This document shows, one piece after another, positions 18,909-28,513 of a stretch of DNA of 45,712 bases. The DNA is from Trichomonas tenax. Lineage: Eukaryota; Parabasalia; Trichomonadida; Trichomonadidae. How positions within the stretch are numbered: position 1 is the first letter of the stretch; each line of letters begins with the position of its first letter. The stretch is taken from assembly GCA_023091735.1 (NCBI GenBank), contig JALKBU010000356.1, forward strand, positions 1 to 45,712, in the 5' to 3' direction. Position numbers and translations under genes: made by a program. The notes under the pieces are model-generated. The model saw only the letters and a program-made list of their open reading frames with translations, ran no database searches and had not been told where the DNA came from.

Positions 18909-19852
18909 AGATATGATTTATTTTATTATAAAGATTTGATTTTAAATAAAATAGAGTATAACTGGAATCATTCTGTTTTAGTTTTTCTTCTTTTTTTTTT
19001 GAAATTTTGATCAATTTGATTTATAACAAAATGCTCATATTTTTCATTTTATATCGCCCAATAAGCAGAATAACAGTTTCAAGTCCAATATTGTTTAAAA
19101 CACAATAATTTAATGTTTTGATTTTGATTTTGAGATCACTGAAGAGGCGATGATATATTAGAAGCAAATTATTATAGCTACACAATGATTGTCAACAGAA
19201 TTATGAATATATAAATGATTAAATCTGTTTAGGCACATTTGATTTTTTTGATTTGACTTCCAAAAACAGATTCATAGATATTTCACCAAGAAATAAGTTA
19301 TAATATTGAATGTGATGATTCTTTTATAATCTAAATGATATCCGGTGCATTATGTTATTGAAGATTAACAAATAAAACGATAGTTACTTCATCAAATGAT
19401 ACAGAACCAAAGTCTAAACACGTTGTCAACACGTATCTGCCATTACTCGCATTGATAAATGTTACAGATTCTGTTTGATCATATGAAGATCAGAAAAAAT
19501 GTGAAAAACGAAAATAGAAAATAAGTCGAAAAATAGATCTTACAGATAGAAAATAGGCTATATTTTGATTGTCAGGAAATTTTCATTCATTTTTTTTTGA
19601 AAAGGGAGGCACGTTACAATCGTATGCTGCTTATAAATGATTATCAATAATATATCTAAAAATAATACTATCCAACGTGCTTTTTGCCAAAACCCAATAA
19701 TTAGTATATACTAAACGATTATATGGTCGTGTATATAATTGTTCAGAATCATTTGAATATAATTAACGTGCACTAATTTAAAATCAAATTGCTTTCGTAG
19801 CATATCACCATATAATCAAAATTATTTTTTGCCCAAAAAATATCATCAAAAA
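18909..19852. other. Intergenic region between NOG1 and the surface protein gene
   Basis: AT-rich. Short T-runs occur after NOG1. A 44-codon open frame without ATG lies on the minus strand near 19370-19490. The block ACGTGCTTTTTGCC at 19676-19689 also occurs in the inverted repeat at 1351-1460. No gene is called. Confidence 0.35.
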
Positions 19853-21286
19853 ATGATCTTGTCTTTGCTTTTTGTCAGTCATTGGATGCCAGGACTTGGC
19901 GGTGGCTTTGGCAAACTAGATCCGATTGACGGTGATTCGATTACCGGAACAGTGACGCATTCCTACACCGAGCCTAAAAATTATTCATTTATCCAATGTA
20001 CGGCATCAAATATTGGAAGTAGCGTGGCAAGAATTGAATCTACGGAAGAACCTCTTAATTTAGTAATCTCGAACTCATATTTCTTCAATTGCTCAAATAA
20101 TGAAAATGGAGGCGCATTTTATTGGCGTTCTCCGGGCGATATCAAAATCACCGAAACCTGTGTTGTTGGATGCCATACTCATTTAATCGATTACGACGGA
20201 GGATTTATATATTCACAAGATACGAATCAAAATTTAATCAATTTCACGTCAGTATATCTATGTGGCATTGACGAGGACTGCTCCAGAAGTGTAATTTACA
20301 TGCAATCTCAGGAAAATGTCGTTGAACATTTTAATGCATCGGATTCAAATTCTATGAGTTTATTTACTTTATGCAGTAAATCTGGCAAACTTTCATATTC
20401 TACGTTCGAAAATAACTACTTATACAACACATTGACGCCTGATATTGTTTATCAATCATATACCACAGCAAGCAATTGCAATTTCATCGCAAATAGGTTT
20501 CCAATGATTATAATAGATTCAGCAGTATATTATTTGTTAGACTCAAGTGACAACACTCTATCTAGTTCCTGCTTTTTCAGGAATGTTGCACAATTCTTAG
20601 TTGCTGGAGGAAAGACATTCACTATATTCGACTGTTACATAGACTATGGAATATTCGATTCCATGGCAGCATTAAATATCAGGAAATCACAGAGAACGAT
20701 TGTTATGAACTTATATAATTCTTATCAATGCAAAGCTATGTTTCCAACTTCACCAATCATCATTCATTTCTCACTAAAGTCTGTATTTCCATTACATCCA
20801 TCAGAGAAACTCTCAGAGGTTTCACCAACAGCAGAACCAACGGCAGAAATTAAAACTCCAACAGCAACAAATAATATAGCAATAATCACAACTGAGCAAG
20901 CATATAATCCATCCATAGGATCATATTCCGATGAACCGACACGCGTTTCTGATGATCATAAACAGAGAACAATAATTATTGCGTGTTCCATTACAGGATC
21001 GGTTCTAATCATTGTTTTTATAGTTATATTCGTATTCTACATGCTCAAAAAAGCTAACCAGCCAATCGAACAAAGGGAAACAACATATACTCAAGATTCA
21101 GGAACAGAGTCTGCAGATTCCAAGAAGGGTCTGAATAATAAATACCATGATCCTGCCAAGCACAACAGCCAAGGCGAAAAAGAAGACGAATATACTTATA
21201 CAGAATATTCATATTCTGAATATGATATGGTTGTTACGACAGAGACCATGGATCACGATATTTCAATCTCAGAAGTATCAAATTAA
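19853..21286 (+). CDS. Predicted type I surface protein, Tyr-rich cytoplasmic tail
   Basis: About 477 residues from the ATG at 19853; codons upstream open with TTG. A short N-terminal hydrophobic stretch (MILSLLFVSHWMPGLGG) may be a weak signal peptide. The ectodomain has many Asn/Ser/Cys and recurrent short strands (SNSYFFNCSNNENGGAFYW, FIYSQ, ASNCNFIANRF) of the kind seen in right-handed beta-helix/Pmp-like surface proteins of trichomonads. A Thr/Pro/Glu stalk (about 325-370) precedes a single membrane span at about 371-396 (IIIACSITGSVLIIVFIVIF). The ~80-residue tail is acidic and Tyr-rich (DEYTYTEYSYSEYDMVV), including the YxxPhi-type signal YDMV, suggesting endocytic sorting. No enzyme motif is seen; a role in adhesion or sensing is inference. 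Confidence 0.7.
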   Translation: MILSLLFVSHWMPGLGGGFGKLDPIDGDSITGTVTHSYTEPKNYSFIQCTASNIGSSVARIESTEEPLNLVISNSYFFNCSNNENGGAFYWRSPGDIKITETCVVGCHTHLIDYDGGFIYSQDTNQNLINFTSVYLCGIDEDCSRSVIYMQSQENVVEHFNASDSNSMSLFTLCSKSGKLSYSTFENNYLYNTLTPDIVYQSYTTASNCNFIANRFPMIIIDSAVYYLLDSSDNTLSSSCFFRNVAQFLVAGGKTFTIFDCYIDYGIFDSMAALNIRKSQRTIVMNLYNSYQCKAMFPTSPIIIHFSLKSVFPLHPSEKLSEVSPTAEPTAEIKTPTATNNIAIITTEQAYNPSIGSYSDEPTRVSDDHKQRTIIIACSITGSVLIIVFIVIFVFYMLKKANQPIEQRETTYTQDSGTESADSKKGLNNKYHDPAKHNSQGEKEDEYTYTEYSYSEYDMVVTTETMDHDISISEVSN

Positions 21287-21388
21287 TAAATTGTTTGTAT
21301 TTTTTTTTCATCTATCTGAAGCCATCTTTTTTCTCATTCATATCATCATTTTTAGGCCAATCAAAGTCAAATCTTGAAGGTGTTGATC

Positions 21389-21452
21389 AGGTTATAGCAC
21401 TTTTTTAAAGACATTATGTAGTCTAAAAAATGGACTTAGCTCTTTAATCATT
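21389..21452 (+). repeat. 64-bp direct repeat, left copy
   Basis: Near-identical (about 3 mismatches) to 24222-24285 in the same orientation, starting AGGTTATA and ending CTCTTTAATCATT. Its inner part is itself imperfectly palindromic (TTAAAGAC ... GAGCTCTTTAA-like ends). The two copies bracket the mini-Maverick at distances of 288 and 521 bp. Confidence 0.75.
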
Positions 21453-21740
21453 TATTCTCAAGGAGTCTTGCTTAACTACGATGGTAGTGCACCTCATTCT
21501 GTCATGATTTATCAACATCTTTCATCAATTTCACTTAATTATTCATGATATTATTAGAATATACTTTTATTGACGAATTTTTCATGTTTGCGCTGGAAAA
21601 ATATATCAGATTGAAGAAAAATCCTATTAACCGAGTTTAATTATACAATCATATCCAAATTTTTTAAACCAAGAGAATTACATTATATTTTGTTTTTGGC
21701 GTACACTCTAGGAGTATAATATGCGGTCTTTATCACCAAT

Positions 21741-21946
21741 AGTTAGTAATAAACATTTTGCAGTAGACCTGAAAAATGTTAGTAATGTGACACTTTACAC
21801 GTCAGACCTTGTCAGAGTCAGTGGTGCAAACTTGGATCCCCATGTACGAATTAAATTTTTCAATTCTTTCAAAAACAAACGTTATTATTAATTTTAAATC
21901 TTATGACTTTTTAAAATGTCAAGCTCTTAAAGAGAGCCCTCACTCC
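21741..21946 (+). repeat. Left TIR of mini-Maverick (206 bp)
   Basis: Exact inverted match of 23495-23700 by eye. It contains GTGACACTTTACACGTCAG at about 21788, i.e. on the minus strand TGACGTGTAAAGTGTCA, the same composite found near several host gene starts. Just beyond 21946 the arms diverge by an indel (CTATAG versus TCTATAG). Confidence 0.9.
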
Positions 21947-21951
21947 CTATA

Positions 21952-23301
21952 GACCTCACAGCATATCCTAATCTCACAAATGATGATGTCAAGAAAGAAT
22001 AGATTAAACATAAAACAAAAGAGGAAATACGGAGTCAGACAAAACTTACAAAGGATGAAAAAGAAATGTTTTACAATTTAAAGGCAATGGGAAACGAAAA
22101 AATGATTGAAACATTCTGGAATATGAAATTAGGAAGCAAAAGGAAATATTCAATGTGTGAAGGTGACTTTTGGAAATATCTTTGTAAGATTCCTATTAAT
22201 TTAGAGAGATATCATATATTTAATGAACTTAATAAAAGAACTGCTGAATTAATGAATAGAGATAATTGTTTCGTTCATGCTTGCATTCAGGCAGGTGTTG
22301 ATGAGAGAACTATCGAATTCATGCGTGAAATCATTAAATCGAGATCATTGCCTCAATCAAAAATTCAAGCAATTGCAAATGAAACAGAGATCGAATTGAA
22401 AGTATACATGCCTGAATCAGAAAGGCATACAGTGACGTATACACCGAAAGATGAGGATGAAAAGCCAAAGACTCCAAAAATGACGATTGACTTATTAATA
22501 ATGGATGAACACTATATGTTGAATGAACCAGTACCTGTCTCTACCTACTTCATTAAGAATTATAAAAACATTTTTAAGAAATGTAATAATTGGACATTAG
22601 AAAAATGCAATTGATCACTAGATTAAGAGAAAATAGGTATGCTATAGATTCTAAGCATTCAATAGAATTATGCACAATAATTAAAACACTTTTTCAAGAA
22701 GGATATTTTGAGCCTATAAGTTATGGCGACATGTTCACATATACGACGACACTATACAAACAGGACTTAGCAGAAATGAAAGACTTATCGTATAATCCTA
22801 AATTCTTTTGCAGAGTTAAAGAGGAATACATCCCGAAAGAAGGAAAAAACAGGCTAAAGCCCTCGAGGCACAGAGTGCCGAAGATAAACAAAGTTGATAT
22901 AAAACCTGAACACTTTTATTTCGCCGACTTTGAATGTTCAACTGATGGAGTGCAAAAAGCATTTAATATGTGTTTTGACAATGATAAAGGAACAAATCCA
23001 CAGAGTATTTGGGATGATGATTGTGCGATCGAATTTCTTGATAGACTTGAAGATAAGAGTCTAGTATATTTTCACAATTTATCGTATGACATTAATTTTA
23101 TATTAAAGTATCTCGATAAGATCACAGGCACACCTATCATTAAGGGATCACGTACTATGTTAATTCAGGGTGAATTCTATAAAAAAACAACTATTCTTTA
23201 AAGATTCATACACTGTTATATCGAAGCCATTGAGAGACTTTCCTGAATGTTTCAAATTTAAAACAGGACCAAAAGAAGTATTTTCGTATCAATATTACTA
23301 A
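21952..23301 (+). pseudogene. Protein-primed DNA polymerase B (Maverick) N-terminal fragment, broken
   Basis: Read in three frames. The first (from 21952, with in-frame TAG at 22000, then open from the ATG at 22066 to 22614) has the typical N-terminal Maverick PolB segment: NCFVHACIQAG, SRSLPQSKIQAI, LLIMDEHYMLNE. A frameshift near 22,600 leads into the second frame (to about 23,190) with the 3'-5' exonuclease motifs FADFECSTDG (ExoI, D-x-E) and YFHNLSYDINFILKYL (ExoII). A second frameshift in a poly-A run near 23,180 leads to FKDSYTVISKPLRDFPECF, ending in TAA at 23299-23301. The polymerase palm (YxDTDS-type motifs) is absent. It is a truncated, inactivated gene. Confidence 0.85.
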
Positions 23302-23494
23302 TAAACCATCTTTTGACTTCATATTTTTGAAAATTAATTTTTGACCCTTTCCAGAAAAGTATTTTTATCTACCTACCAACAATCGCATGACAAAATAAAT
23401 TATATGACTAATGGAAAAATAAATTATATCAAAGATTTAAAATAAAAAATTAACGCTGATTTTGAAATTTATGAAATCTTTAATTCCCTATAGA

Positions 23495-23700
23495 GGAGTG
23501 AGGGCTCTCTTTAAGAGCTTGACATTTTAAAAAGTCATAAGATTTAAAATTAATAATAACGTTTGTTTTTGAAAGAATTGAAAAATTTAATTCGTACATG
23601 GGGATCCAAGTTTGCACCACTGACTCTGACAAGGTCTGACGTGTAAAGTGTCACATTACTAACATTTTTCAGGTCTACTGCAAAATGTTTATTACTAACT
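23495..23700 (-). repeat. Right TIR of mini-Maverick (206 bp)
   Basis: Exact inverted copy of 21741-21946 by eye. Followed directly by CAAT, which also directly precedes the left TIR. Confidence 0.9.
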
Positions 23701-24221
23701 CAATGGGTTTGTCTTCAAATTTTGATGTACGATATATAATATTATATAAACGTGGATTCATGAAGGATAACTGATATGACAACATTTGAAACATCATTTG
23801 GTAAACGTTTTATCTTGTTTGCTATGCTAGATTTCTCTTTGGTATGGTAAAAATCAATAAACGTCGGCACCAAATGTGCAAAAACCAAGAGAGCTTTACA
23901 GCGTTGAAATATATATATTGGATGCATGTAGGGATCATTGAGCAAACTGTGTCGTGTTCTGTTGTCTTAAAGTTTTTGCGCTTTGATGAAAGTATCAATT
24001 ATAATAGTTCTTATGCACTATTAATCATGTGCACATAGTCAAAATTTGCAATAGATTATGATTTTCATGACACCATATGCCGTTGTCATCGATTTTGAAT
24101 CTTGAATATATTTATTTCGTAATTTGCAAAACTAAGTTTTTTTGATGATATACAACTCCAATGCTGAGGTGTATACATCTAACTATTTTTTTTCTTTCTA
24201 ATTTTCCCTTTTGATATTAAA

Positions 24222-24285
24222 AGGTTATAACACTTTTTTAAAGACCTTATGTAGTCCAAAAAATGGACTTAGCTCTTTAATCATT
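24222..24285 (+). repeat. 64-bp direct repeat, right copy
   Basis: Direct repeat of 21389-21452. It may be a dispersed short element that existed on both sides of the insertion, or the end of a larger element into which the Maverick derivative inserted. Confidence 0.75.
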
Positions 24286-25637
24286 ATATGTTATTAATGT
24301 GATTTATACAATCTTATTATCATCTGAAGTAGCTGGCACAACCTCAAAGTCACTTAAATTGATTGGATTCATCAGTGTCAAAATATATTCCACAATAATA
24401 TTATTCTAATAATCCTCTTGTTTCCAATACTTTTTCCTATTTATCTTTTATTTTTATTTAATCTATGCTATTCTTTTTAATTATTGTTATTTATATCTAA
24501 ATTCTGCTCAATTCACTTATTTTAAATTTCATTTTTTTTGTAAATTTCTATAAATAATATTAATAAGTAGTTACAAATATATTTGCAACCTTGTTAAATC
24601 CATTGGTGCATTTGTTTCATTTAATTTGCATTTCATCAAAAAATATTTTAAATTCCCCTACTATAGTAGGAAAAAATTTTGAAATTTCCTCGAAAAATTA
24701 GTTTTGCCTATAATAACCTATATCAAAAATGAAGTTAATGTAGCAATTTAAAAATTAAGCAAACATCAAAAAAGTACGTATCTGCCTGTGTCCTCGTAGA
24801 AGTGTCCTAAAGAAAAAGTTGTGTGTCCAAGTACCCAATTTTTTTGTTTTTTTTTTGTTTTTTCTTATTGATATCCAACCACTCATATTTTGTTACCCTA
24901 GCATATTTTTTACAAATTATATGTCAAAATTAAGTTACATAAATTGTGCAGAAGTTTAGGCTATTCGTTAAGCCAAATCATTAAAATCATGTTAATTATT
25001 GTATTTAAAACATGTCTATCTAATTTCATAAATTGTGTCACATTTTTAGGGATAGAGAATCCCTATCCCTAGCAATAATTTTTATTTGTAAATTATTCAA
25101 TTTTTGTTAAGCTGGGATAGGCTATCCCATCCCAAAAGTAGAGTGATCTGACACGTTTTATTTACATGTCAGAAATGCACATGCATAATTAAGGGCTATC
25201 TAATTTGCTTTATAATGCGTGTTTTATTTTTCTAATTCCATTATTTGTCATATTACAAAAATAAAAATTAAAAAAATTACGTTTTTTAAGGTTCGGGATA
25301 TGGGAGGGATAAGTTTTTGGATCCCCAATACTTTGGGAAAAAGTTGGATCTATATTTTTCGTGAAAACTGATCCGAAAAGTCTAAAAAAGTCAAAAATAA
25401 ATCAGCCATTCATCAATATAATACACACAGATTATATATATCCACTAAAATTCGAGCTCAAAAAGTGACCAAAATAGGGGTTTTCTCCAAAAAATTGCAG
25501 GGTTTTGTAAAGCTAGGACACATAAAAGTGACGTTTGGACACTTCTGACATGTAACTGACACATATTCAATGAAAACGGTTGAAAAGTGGACATACCGTT
25601 CAATTAAGTTCTATAAGGTTCTTGTAAACAATAAAAT
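24286..25637. other. AT-rich non-coding region with palindromes
   Basis: No convincing gene. Visible structure: the palindrome CCTACTATAGTAGG near 24655; T-rich runs at about 24837-24866; two GGGATAG...CTATCCC palindromes at 25048-25070 and 25114-25128; TTTACATGTCA at 25161-25171 (the recurrent promoter-type motif in reverse); and an imperfect inverted match between about 24800 (AGAAGTGTCC) and 25545, which may mark an old element. Confidence 0.4.
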
Positions 25638-25727
25638 TTTTAAGCAAAGGAAGGCAAAGAAGAAAAAAAGAAGGAGAGGGACCTCTTTGAAATCTGGGTG
25701 AACTTTGATTGCTTTTGAACTGCCTGA

Positions 25728-25780
25728 GGCGATGATGACGCCGCTGGGGTCATCATCGCCGAAGGCCCGATTTTTTTTGA
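25728..25780 (+). other. GC-rich hairpin followed by T8 (possible RNA 3' end)
   Basis: The arms GGCGATGATGAC (25728-25739) and GTCATCATCGCC (25749-25760) pair perfectly around a 9-base loop, and the stem extends outward (GCCT ... AGGC) with two mismatches. The hairpin is followed by CCGA and eight T residues (25771-25778), which resembles a Pol III terminator after a structured RNA. The last 18 bases, AGGCCCGATTTTTTTTGA, recur exactly in inverted orientation at 42994-43011. A polypurine tract lies upstream at 25642-25680. No known RNA family is recognised. Confidence 0.35.
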
Positions 25781-26371
25781 TATTTTGAGTATCCACGAAA
25801 CATCCAAAAATGTGTTACTTTTCCAAAGAGTAAAAAAGCTTGAAAAGCGAAAAAGAAAGAAAAATATCTATTTTTATATAAATATTTCAACTTCTTTTTC
25901 TCAACGGGGTATCGAGAATTCCTTTACATTGGAGAAATTCCTGAAGATGGTAGTGATATTAATGGTATTTTGCGAATAATTAAATTATGATTGAATTACA
26001 TATTATTGAATGAACATTCGAGATTTTCATGATTAGCATCGCTTAGGCACGGATATGATGTTTCAATCGTGATAAAGTTATAATTTGCTTTCTGGGGGGA
26101 AATTTGATATTTTATAAAGTAAGAAGAAGGAATCATTGATCATAACTATTTGGGTTAAACATTCGATGGCCCAGTGATTGTTTTTGTATTAGAAAAAGTA
26201 TATCATGCCGTAGATGAATTTTGGCAACATAAATAATTAATGAATTTTTCTTTTAAATTTTACCGTATTCAGATTTTAGGTGACGAAAAGCGTCTATTTA
26301 TAAGGCAAAAAGGCGATTTTCCCTCCACTGGCAAAACCGTTTAAACGTTTTTAATTATAATTTATAAATAA

Positions 26372-27490
26372 ATGACTCAGGATGAAAATATCGAATCAAT
26401 CGACAGACAAATACTAAGACGCTACGAGATTGTCCAGAAAATCGGTAAAGGAGCGTATGGCGTCGTATGGCGCTGCATAAATAAGCAGAACGGCCAAGTT
26501 GTTGCACTCAAAAAAGCGTTCGGCGCGTTCGGCAACTTAACGGATGCACAGAGAACGTACAGAGAAATCACTTTCCTCAGGCAATTGAAAGATTGCCCCG
26601 CAGTTGTTAAACTTCTCGCAGTTCACAAAGCAGAAAACGATCAAGACATATATATGGTATTTGAATGCCTCGAGACAGACGTACACGCTGTTATTCGCGC
26701 AAATATTCTTCTAGATGTTCACCACCGCTTCATATTCTGGCAATTACTCGTTGCACTGAAATACGTTCATTCTGCAGGTGTCATTCACCGCGATCTCAAA
26801 CCGTCGAATCTTTTGATCAATAGTGACGCAACAATCAAACTATGCGACTTCGGCCTCGCGCGTGCAATCGATGAAGACGGAGTAACAGAAGATTTAACAG
26901 ATTATGTCGCAACAAGGTGGTACAGAGCTCCAGAGATTCTCTTTGGATCGAACTCTTACACATCTCCCGTTGATATGTGGGCTGCTGGCTGCATTTTGGC
27001 GGAACTCGTGAGTGGAAGGCCGCTTTTCCCTGGTTCGTCGACAATGGACCAGTTGGAGAGAATCGTTGCATATACAGGACCACTTTCCGAACAACAGATC
27101 AAGAGCATGGTTTCGAATTTCACTTCAACAATGCTTTCCAATTTATCTTATTCCAGACCGAAATTTTATCTCGAGGAGAAGCTCCCTGACGCTCCGCCAG
27201 ATGCTATCGACTTAATCAAAAAATTAATATCTCTCAATCCAGCAGATCGCCCGACGGCAGCAGAATGCCTCCAGCATCCGTATGTCGCACAGTTCCACAA
27301 ACCTGCAAGGGAGCCAGATGCTCCAGAGCACGTCACGATGGCGCTCAGAGATGATGAAAAGCACACAATCAGGAATTTCAGGAACCAGATATACAAGGAA
27401 GCTTGCTCACCAACAGATATGGGTGCTACAAAGCGCGCGGGAGTTAAACGCCCAACTACAACATCTCGAAATTCAAGGCTGCAGCATTAA
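26372..27490 (+). CDS. MAPK15: ERK7/8 (MAPK15)-type protein kinase
   Basis: A 372-residue CMGC Ser/Thr kinase. Glycine loop GKGAYG (25-30), catalytic Lys 47 in VALKK, HRDLKPSN at 139-146, DFG 159-161, activation-loop TDY at 176-178 followed by VATRWYRAPE. The segments AFGAFGNLTDAQRTYREI and ENDQDIYMVFE match the ERK7/8 subfamily specifically, and HPYVAQFHKPAREP is the typical end of that kinase domain. The C-terminal tail is short (about 40 residues) compared with animal MAPK15. ERK7/8 kinases are tied to cilia/basal bodies and stress responses; a flagellar role is plausible in a trichomonad but inferred. The activation Tyr is preceded by Asp (TDY) where animals have TEY. The stop overlaps TAAA. 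Confidence 0.92.
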   Translation: MTQDENIESIDRQILRRYEIVQKIGKGAYGVVWRCINKQNGQVVALKKAFGAFGNLTDAQRTYREITFLRQLKDCPAVVKLLAVHKAENDQDIYMVFECLETDVHAVIRANILLDVHHRFIFWQLLVALKYVHSAGVIHRDLKPSNLLINSDATIKLCDFGLARAIDEDGVTEDLTDYVATRWYRAPEILFGSNSYTSPVDMWAAGCILAELVSGRPLFPGSSTMDQLERIVAYTGPLSEQQIKSMVSNFTSTMLSNLSYSRPKFYLEEKLPDAPPDAIDLIKKLISLNPADRPTAAECLQHPYVAQFHKPAREPDAPEHVTMALRDDEKHTIRNFRNQIYKEACSPTDMGATKRAGVKRPTTTSRNSRLQH

Positions 27491-28160
27491 ATGCTGTGCT
27501 TGTGAACTTGTTATTTGTTGTTATTTGTTATTATCATTCATGATAAACATAATATATATTTTATTGCCTTTCTTCTTCAAATTCAAAAATCTTTTTACCA
27601 GCCATCTATCCTTCTCCAAGACATATACGATCCAAAATCAAATTAAGTGAAATGATGAATTATATAAATTCAATATCAAAAATATCAATGTACAGTCATA
27701 TAACTCAAATACAATATATCATTCCTCAGTGGGAGTATATATTTCGATTCCGCAAATTTGAATTCATTAATTATTTTTCATTGAATTAATTTTTCTCAAA
27801 GTCAGAGTCCAATCTCAAGAATTTGTTTATTTCTATAAGAATATTGTTGATAGAAAAGCTAGTTTCAGTTAATTAGTTTTATATATTTCATAGTTTGAAT
27901 ATTAACATGAGATCGCAAAGCTGATTATGGATTAGTCATAAATCTACGAAATGAATACGATGAACATATAGATGAGCAACGAATTTGTATTTAATAAGAT
28001 AAATTTGGATCACTTTTCTTTTTTATTTGATATTCCATAAATATATCAAAAATTATGAACAGAGAAAAGCTAAATCGATAAAATAAAATGGTCCAATAAA
28101 AAATAAATAACGGTATTTTTTATTTTATAATAAAAAACTCACACATACCCAGAGGGAGCT
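27491..28160. other. Non-coding stretch
   Basis: AT-rich intergenic DNA between the kinase and dynein light chain genes, with no gene or RNA signal seen. Confidence 0.35.
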
Positions 28161-28161
28161 G

Positions 28162-28178
28162 TTCACTAAAAAGTGACA
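28162..28178 (+). promoter_or_regulatory. Initiator-like element of the dynein light chain gene
   Basis: TTCACTAAAAAGTGACA lies 8-25 nt before the ATG at 28187. TCACTA fits the trichomonad initiator consensus TCA-Py-T/A-T/A at a suitable distance, and the adjacent AAAAGTGACA block recurs next to other starts in the window. Confidence 0.55.
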
Positions 28179-28186
28179 ATCAAATT

Positions 28187-28513
28187 ATGTCAGCTCCGAA
28201 GTTCGAGACAGACGCAGTCCGCACGATCACTGAGCAGTCCATTCAGAGCGCCTTAAACAACCAAGTCTACGACCACAGCGCTGTCAACAAGTGGTCCAGC
28301 GAAATCCTTGAGACAACACTCCGCACACTCTGCGAGCGCTTCCCAGCTTACAAGTTTGTCTCTCAGTGCCTCATTCTTCAGAAGGCTGGCGGCGGCCTCC
28401 ATGTTTCTTCTTCATGCTACTGGGATTCTAATTCCGATGGAATGGTTACTGTTCGTTGGGAAAACGAATCAATGCACTGCATTGTTTCTATCTATGGCCT
28501 CGCAGTTCAGTAA
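28187..28513 (+). CDS. Tctex-type dynein light chain
   Basis: A 108-residue DYNLT/Tctex1-family light chain of axonemal or cytoplasmic dynein, which dimerises and binds the dynein intermediate chain and cargo. Diagnostic segments: VNKWSSEILETTLRTL, YKFVSQCLILQKAGGGLH, SSSCYWDSNSDG, then CIVSIYGLAV at the C-terminus. The length matches the family. G/C-rich third positions suggest strong expression. The stop overlaps TAAA (CAGTAAAAC). A flagellar or transport role is expected. Confidence 0.93.
   Translation: MSAPKFETDAVRTITEQSIQSALNNQVYDHSAVNKWSSEILETTLRTLCERFPAYKFVSQCLILQKAGGGLHVSSSCYWDSNSDGMVTVRWENESMHCIVSIYGLAVQ

Larger units (their letters stand above)
21741..23700. mobile_element. 1,960-bp Maverick/Polinton deletion derivative
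   Basis: Bounded by 206-bp TIRs (21741-21946 and 23495-23700) that are identical by eye. The ends read AGTTAGTAAT... and ...ATTACTAACT, and the flanking bases on both sides are CAAT, a possible 4-bp target duplication. Full Mavericks are 15-30 kb and carry PolB, integrase, protease, ATPase and capsid genes; here only part of the protein-primed DNA polymerase remains, disrupted by a stop and two frameshifts. It is therefore non-autonomous. Identical TIRs around a broken gene suggest relatively recent mobilisation by enzymes supplied in trans, or gene conversion of the ends. Confidence 0.85.

Noticed and set aside
19370..19490. Minus-strand 44-codon open frame reading TESVTFINASNGRYVL... like a surface-protein fragment
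   Set aside because: No ATG, a stop directly before it, and too short to assign. It could be chance in AT-rich DNA.
23742..24038. Overlapping open frames on both strands right of the mini-Maverick
   Set aside because: Both lack support: the minus-strand frame opens with TTG, neither shows a family motif, and they overlap antiparallel.
25611..25796. Minus-strand frame reading AFGDDDPSGVIIASGSS... over the GC-rich hairpin
   Set aside because: The apparent codons are produced by the hairpin and the polypurine tract; the C-terminus is poly-Phe/Leu. The structural explanation is simpler.
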